From the NCBI GenBank assembly GCA_020747065.1, contig JAGMVK010000001.1, forward strand, positions 620,001-684,000: a DNA stretch of 64,000 nt. The letters are read 5' to 3'. Below the pieces are notes generated by a model that was not told the DNA's origin, made no database searches, and saw only the letters and a list, made by a program, of their open reading frames with translations. This DNA comes from Cadophora sp. MPI-SDFR-AT-0126 (taxonomy: Eukaryota > Ascomycota > Leotiomycetes > Helotiales > Ploettnerulaceae). Positions 58,766 to 64,000 of this stretch are shown in pieces (positions within the stretch are counted from its first letter, which is position 1; the number at the start of each line of letters is the position of its first letter). Both the position numbers and the translations under genes were made by a program.

Positions 58766-60877
58766 TGCTGTACAACGCGTAAGGCGCCTGGTCCGGTGCA
58801 AAAATGGGTTTTTGCTTTAGCGCGGCGTTCATATGGATGGTTGTATACCACTGGCATCTAAAAACGAGGTCAAGATAATCGGTGTCGAAAAGGAAAGGAG
58901 TGAGAATTGAGAAGCGGCTTTTTGTTTTGGATATTGGCGTTTGGACAAGCTTGCATATAGAAGAGTTGCATGGACATGGGACAGGATAGGAGGTGGAGTG
59001 GATATCACAGGAGGCGGATATTATGGCGATAGGAGGGGAAGGTATATAGGGAGCCTTCGGGTTTAGTGGATGGCCGTTTCTGCTCTTTGCGAAGCGCACG
59101 CACGCACGACTTGCATATTGTACAGAGATTATGACGATTTCACGACGGATTATCCCGCCATATCGATGGGACGATATCCTTGTACCTAGCTAGCTGAGTA
59201 ACGAGTAATGCTGAGATGAGTCGAATCGATTCGGAGCAGATGCTTTAGGACAAATAAACAAAGTAAAAGTTACCAATAATCTTCATCCTTTTCTTGCCTG
59301 TGCCATGGAGACTGGACTCAGGATTCCAGAGGAAAATGGACGGTAAGACACAGCAAGTCATCAATCTCTCTCGTAATACAGCAGCGTAGCCATTCCATTC
59401 TTCATCAATCCCTTGCTTGTTCCGACGTCGCTTTCGCTTATAGGTAAACAACAAGCAAGTCACATTTAGCTAGACAGAAATCTTGTCTCCATGTCCAGGT
59501 AGGATAATAAAGTGGAGTCAAAGTCTCTCTCATATTTGAAGATGCAAAGTCTTACTTACTGTATACTCATAATTTAGAAGTAAGACGGAGGAGATGTCTG
59601 CCTGCCTGTCTGGTTGCCTGTCTGCGCGGCGATGCAACATGAGTAAGCGATACTCCTTCACCCTCCTCAAAATCTCGTGGTTACTGACTGAATGGACTCG
59701 AAGAAATGCCATACATACATACATACATATCCAAGTTGACAATCAAGATCGATTGACTTTACTTGCTCAGACCACGAATTCACACACATACACGCTCTCT
59801 CTTACTGGTCAATCCTATCCAGGAACTCAGACCCACACTCGATCTCGACCTCGACATATCCGTACTCGCGTATTAACAAAGGGATAGCTGACTCGGTCCC
59901 AGGGTCAGACATCCCACATTTTGAACTTGACACTCGGTCCCCGACCTCCTTGAGACACCGCTCTATCTATTCCGGGGTGGCTCTTTTCTGAGTCCAAGCA
60001 TTCCGGCCCGTGGGTTGGGAGCTCGAAGTCTTGAGCATTTGACATTCTCTCGTTTGCTATGTGCGAATGGGAAAGAAAGACCCAGAGTTAAAGCCATCAG
60101 AAGTAGTGATCATGGAAAATTGCACAAGATATGAGCATGGGCTTAGTAGCTTCAAAAAGCGAGAGGACCAGAAGGTGATTTGCATCAGACTATCTAGGGC
60201 AAGGCAGGAAGCATTATCCGGCCTATCAAATCATCCATCCGTCCATTGCACACTCCATTGATCGATTCCAAGCCACCCATCCGTCCAGAGGTCAAATCTG
60301 CAAGCCAACCACCCACCCAAGTTTCGTTCATAAACAAACAAACCAACCAGGCTCGAAGTTTCGCCTTGATAGACAGCCAGCCAGCCCAGCCCAGCCCAGC
60401 CCAGACCACTCCGTCCCAGGCATCCATCCACCAGCGCGCCAGCCTTTCTTTTTTTCAAGTACAGAGAAAGCAGCACAGACAAGGTGAGAATCAAAGGTTG
60501 AGAAGAAAAATCGAAGACCCATGTGCTCCATCCTCTATCCCTTGCGAACCAGAATGAGAGCAGAATGTGAAAAAGGAAAGTAAAAAAGCAACGCTAAACC
60601 ACCGATCATGCACCGTTTATGCCACTTTCGTAAAGCCATGAGAATCTTTTCTGTCGTTCAATTATTGACAACCCATTTTTCGTTGTCGCGCGGAATCATC
60701 TAAGTGGAAAAGGAAAATGAGGAAATGAGCAATGCTTCATCGTATCGTGCCACAACTGGCCATGGAGAATGTCGATTAGGATCGAATTCATAATGACGCG
60801 CTGTGGGTATCGGGGTATCGTTTTTCATCGAATCCTTCGTATTTTGAAAAGGAAAAAAGCCGGACAGAAAGCGAATG
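58766..60877. other. Convergent intergenic region, 2.1 kb
   Basis: Lies between palH (+) and the HMT1-like gene (-). It contains a (CCAGC)n repeat and many 'catac/acac' and 'ctgcctgt' simple-sequence patches (59,590-59,720). No gene is recognised. Confidence 0.5.
60376..60403. repeat. (CCAGC)n simple repeat
   Basis: Five to six CCAGC pentamers in intergenic DNA. Confidence 0.85.
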
Positions 60878-63800
60878 TTAAGAGATCCTGGGCTTGTCGG
60901 CCGGTTCTCCTTCTCGAGGTCGTTCCTGTTCTGCTTGGGCTTCATCTCGAGCAGTAAAGTCTTCGGCCACAGCCAAGGTCTCGGGGCCCATTCTGCCGTC
61001 AGTCGACTTATCGTCGCCATCGTTCTTGCCATGTGTACTAACGTCCCCGAAATTAGAGTCGCCACTTGAAGAACTATCATCATCTCCATAATTCTTGGCA
61101 CTACGTGTCATGGACTTAGATGCAATACCAACAAGTGTTGCACTGCTGCGATTGTCACCCTCATTCTCACTGACGTCCTCACTTGGGCTGCCCTCGTTAC
61201 CGGAGCTACCAGGACGAGTTGTGACAGCTTCTTGGAGAGCCTTGGCTTTGGCAACCGCGTGTGCAGCTTGCTCGGCAGCCTTGTCGGCTTTGCTCTGCTT
61301 CTTCCACATATTGGCATAGCGACCCTTCATAGCAAGGAGCTCATGGTGATTTCCAGCTTCTGCAACCTTTCCGGCATGAAGTACCAGAATTTGGTCCGCG
61401 CTAGTGATGGTGGACAGCCGGTGACTAGAGAGATATTAGTTTACTGGCATGGGTCTTAAGAATCAGGTTGGCTTACGCGATGACGAGCATGGTTCTGCCC
61501 TTGGACAGTGTTGTCAGAGCATCTTGAATGTTTTGCTCAGTATCGGAATCCAGTGCTGCAGTTGCTTCGTCCAACATGATGATGCGGGGATTCTTGATGA
61601 TTGTTCTCGCGATGGCCACACGCTGCTTCTCACCACCACTGAGACGAAGACCACGTTCGCCGACTTTGGTATTGTACTTATCCGGAAATGCCATAATCTT
61701 GTCATGGATGGAGGCAGCTCGGCAAGCAGCGTAGACGTCCTCATCAGTAGCATCCTGGTTTGCGTACTTCAAGTTGTACATCAGTGTCTCATTGAACAGA
61801 ACAGTGTCCTGCGGAACAACACCGATGTGACGCCTCAGAGAGTCGATGGTAATATCTCTCACATCGTTGCTATCAACTTGGATGCTCCCATCTTGAGTGT
61901 TGTAGAATCGGAAAAGGAGCCGGAATACTGTCGACTTTCCTCCACCTGACTCTCCAACAAAAGCAGTCGTTGTGCCGGGACGACAGGTGAAGCTGAGATT
62001 CTCCAGGGCCGGCTTGCGCTCGTCGTACGAGAATTTCACATTCTGAAAGCGGATCTGGCCTTCACATGATGGCATTTCTTTTGCTCCATATTCGTCGACA
62101 ACGGTTGGCTGTTCCTTGAAAAGCTCAAGGAGTCTCTCACCACTAATCATCGCATTTTGAACACTGCGATAGAAGGAACCAAAGAAGTTGAGCGGCTGCT
62201 GGAGTTGAGCCATGTAGGTCAACAAAGTGACAAAATCTCCAGCTTTGCGAATTCCTGTTGTGACTTGGTACGCAGAGATGAAAGACGTGATGAGGAGGCC
62301 GGTCATGAACACCATGTTCTGGGAAATGTTGAGGATATTCAAGGATATGGTGACCTGGTATTCCATGTTTTGAAATGCTTCAACGGCGTTACGATAACGG
62401 TTGAACTCGTAAGCTTCGGCGTTGAAGTACTTCACCGTCTCATATGATGTAAGGGAGTCATTTTTGACGGCGTCTTCTTCTCGGCTGAGATTGGTCATCT
62501 GGCGTCGCTGCTTGGATCGCCATTGCGCCATGCGAACGGTCAGATATAGGTAAGCAAATGTGATGATCCCAACCACAAGAGCATAGTATGCATCGTATTT
62601 GATACCAAAGTAAACAATGGCAACTCCTAGATCGAACACCATCGGCAGGACCGAGAATGTAATTTGCTCTAGAAAGTTGTTGATTGCATTTCCCTTGCTT
62701 AGAGCAGAAAGTACCTCTCCTGTCCGCTTTCCCAGGTGGAAGTCGAGGCTGAGGCTGTGTACATGCTCAAATGATGCTGTGGTCAAGGCCTTGTAGGAGT
62801 ATTGCGAAATCGGAATCCAAAGTACTGATCTGATGGCTCCCAAGATACCAGATGTGCCCTGCAAAAACTTTAGGCCAATGAGAATAGAAATGGAAAGCCA
62901 AGGCATGCCAGGATTCTCCTTTCTATTTGCCAGTTGGTTGGTCAGATGTCCGAGCTGGACGGGCACATAGATGTTGACAACCCGTTGCAGAACAACCAGA
63001 ATGAAGCAGGCCAGAACAACGGCCTGAAGCTTTAAAGAATTGCTCGGCCACAGGTAAGGGAAGAACAGAGAGTATCCTCGGATATATTCCCACCAAGTTC
63101 TGTCTGGAGCAGTGGTTGGCTTGTAGAAAGCGGGGTTCTCAGTCTCCTCCAGATTCTTGCGTGATGTAGGTGGAGGTTCCTCAATCGATCCGTTCTCTGG
63201 CTCAGCTGGAAGCCCATTGTGGATAGAACCATTTCCAGAAACAGCGTGGTTTGAATTGGCGTGGCCGTTGACAAGTAGAGGTGCTCGCTCGTCACAACTG
63301 TCTTGGAAAGTACTTCGAGAAAGGCGGATCCGTTCGATTGAGAAGATAGTATAGAATCCAAATAGGGACAAGAGAATAAAAACTCGTGCAACGTCAATTA
63401 CCAATTCAACAAGCTCCCAGTTGGTAGGTGACCGGTAAACCCTTCCCCGCAAATCTTTCCTGACAGAGTTGATTTCCCTATGGGGGGAAGTGTAGAGTGC
63501 AAGAGTCCCTCCAAGCAGTATGATCTCGAGAATGATTGAAAGGCCCCATATAACTTGGTGAGAGATATTCGGTGATGGGGTTGTATCGACCAAGGAGATA
63601 AGGAATACGCTGTAGAAGAACGCCGATGCACAAACGTATATCTGTAATCAAACGCTATTAGATTCATTCTTGAAAAGACCGCAATTCGAAAATGGAGTAC
63701 TTACAGCTGTAGCTTCGCCGCACCACCAACCATTTTCGCTCTTCGTAAGAGAATGAGCAACAATTTCGACGCCGTTGGCCAAAAACGTGCCTAGAAGTGC

Positions 63801-64000
63801 AGCAGACAGGTAGAAGAAGAGCCATTTCTTTCTCTGACTGAATTCCTTGTCCTTCTTCTTCTTTTCGAGCGCCTCCTTAGTCTTTCTTGCAGACGTTGGT
63901 GGGAGTGGCTTTCCACCGGGACCAAGTCGGACAGGACCTTTGGCTTCTGCTGAGGGTTCAGCAGTGAGGATGGTGTTCGCCACAAACACAACTAGGAAGA
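60878..64000 (-). CDS. HMT1: HMT1-type ABC half-transporter (5' end beyond the window)
   Basis: Exons in view: 64000-63705 (partial), 63641-61477 and 61424-60878, about 1000 residues. The coding frame is open to the window edge (FLVVFVANTILTAEP), so the true start lies outside. An N-terminal extension with several TM helices precedes the core TM domain (from LQAVVLACFILVVLQRVV to QNMVFMTGLLITSFISAYQV), followed by the nucleotide-binding domain with Walker A VGESGGGKST, Q-loop VPQDTVLFN, signature RLSGGEKQRVAIA, Walker B RIIMLDEATAALD and H-loop AHRLSTITS. NTE-TMD-NBD in one polypeptide is the plan of Hmt1/ABCB6-type transporters that move metal or phytochelatin-like conjugates into the vacuole. 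All catalytic motifs are intact. The 100-residue C-terminal tail is acidic and Ser-rich, unusual but common in fungal orthologues. Substrate is inferred from the family. Confidence 0.93.

Overview
The window is nuclear DNA of a filamentous ascomycete (Pezizomycotina, most likely a leotiomycete). The evidence is spliced genes with 45-60 nt GT..AG introns, a set of typical filamentous-fungal proteins (PalH, Tea4/Bud14, HMT1-type ABC transporter, HOP1 with PHD finger, 51 kDa complex I subunit), gene spacing of about one gene per 3 kb, and no bacterial-style operons. The species is an inference; nothing in the sequence fixes it. Exon models below were built by hand by joining frames across consensus splice sites, and every multi-exon total was checked to be divisible by three.

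Layout. 0.3-4.1 kb: a four-finger C2H2 transcription factor and a 2EXR-like protein. 4.1-10.7 kb: an accessory-looking stretch with a zinc-less MDR oxidoreductase, a divergent AusD-like methyltransferase, a small secreted protein and a small orphan gene interrupted by an in-frame TAG. 12.1-18.0 kb: two signalling/polarity adaptors, a Tea4/Bud14-type SH3 protein and a STE50-type SAM+RA protein. 19.0-27.5 kb: two meiotic genes facing each other, HOP1 (+) and MER3/HFM1 (-). 28.2-33.5 kb: a nucleotide-sugar transporter and a large disordered fungal protein. 35.5-40.7 kb: dynactin p27, complex I NUO51, PEX11 and a four-TM membrane protein. 42.3-50.2 kb: MLP1/TPR nuclear-basket protein divergent from TFIIE beta. 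51.0-51.8 kb: a DsbA-fold (FrnE-type) thioredoxin-like protein. 51.8-56.4 kb: a 4.6 kb gene-poor stretch with simple repeats and broken ORFs. 56.4-58.8 kb: the pH-sensor PalH. 60.9-64.0 kb: an HMT1-type ABC half-transporter whose 5' end runs off the right edge.

Most genes are unrelated housekeeping or regulatory genes. The groupings that may mean something are the convergent meiotic pair HOP1/MER3, the oxidoreductase-methyltransferase-secreted protein run on the minus strand, and the two divergent promoters (dynactin p27/NUO51 and MLP1/TFA2). I found no transposon with intact coding, no CRISPR, no rRNA and no convincing tRNA. I did not find an obviously new biological system; the best leads are the TAG-interrupted orphan gene at 10.1-10.9 kb and the degenerate methyltransferase at 7.8-8.75 kb.
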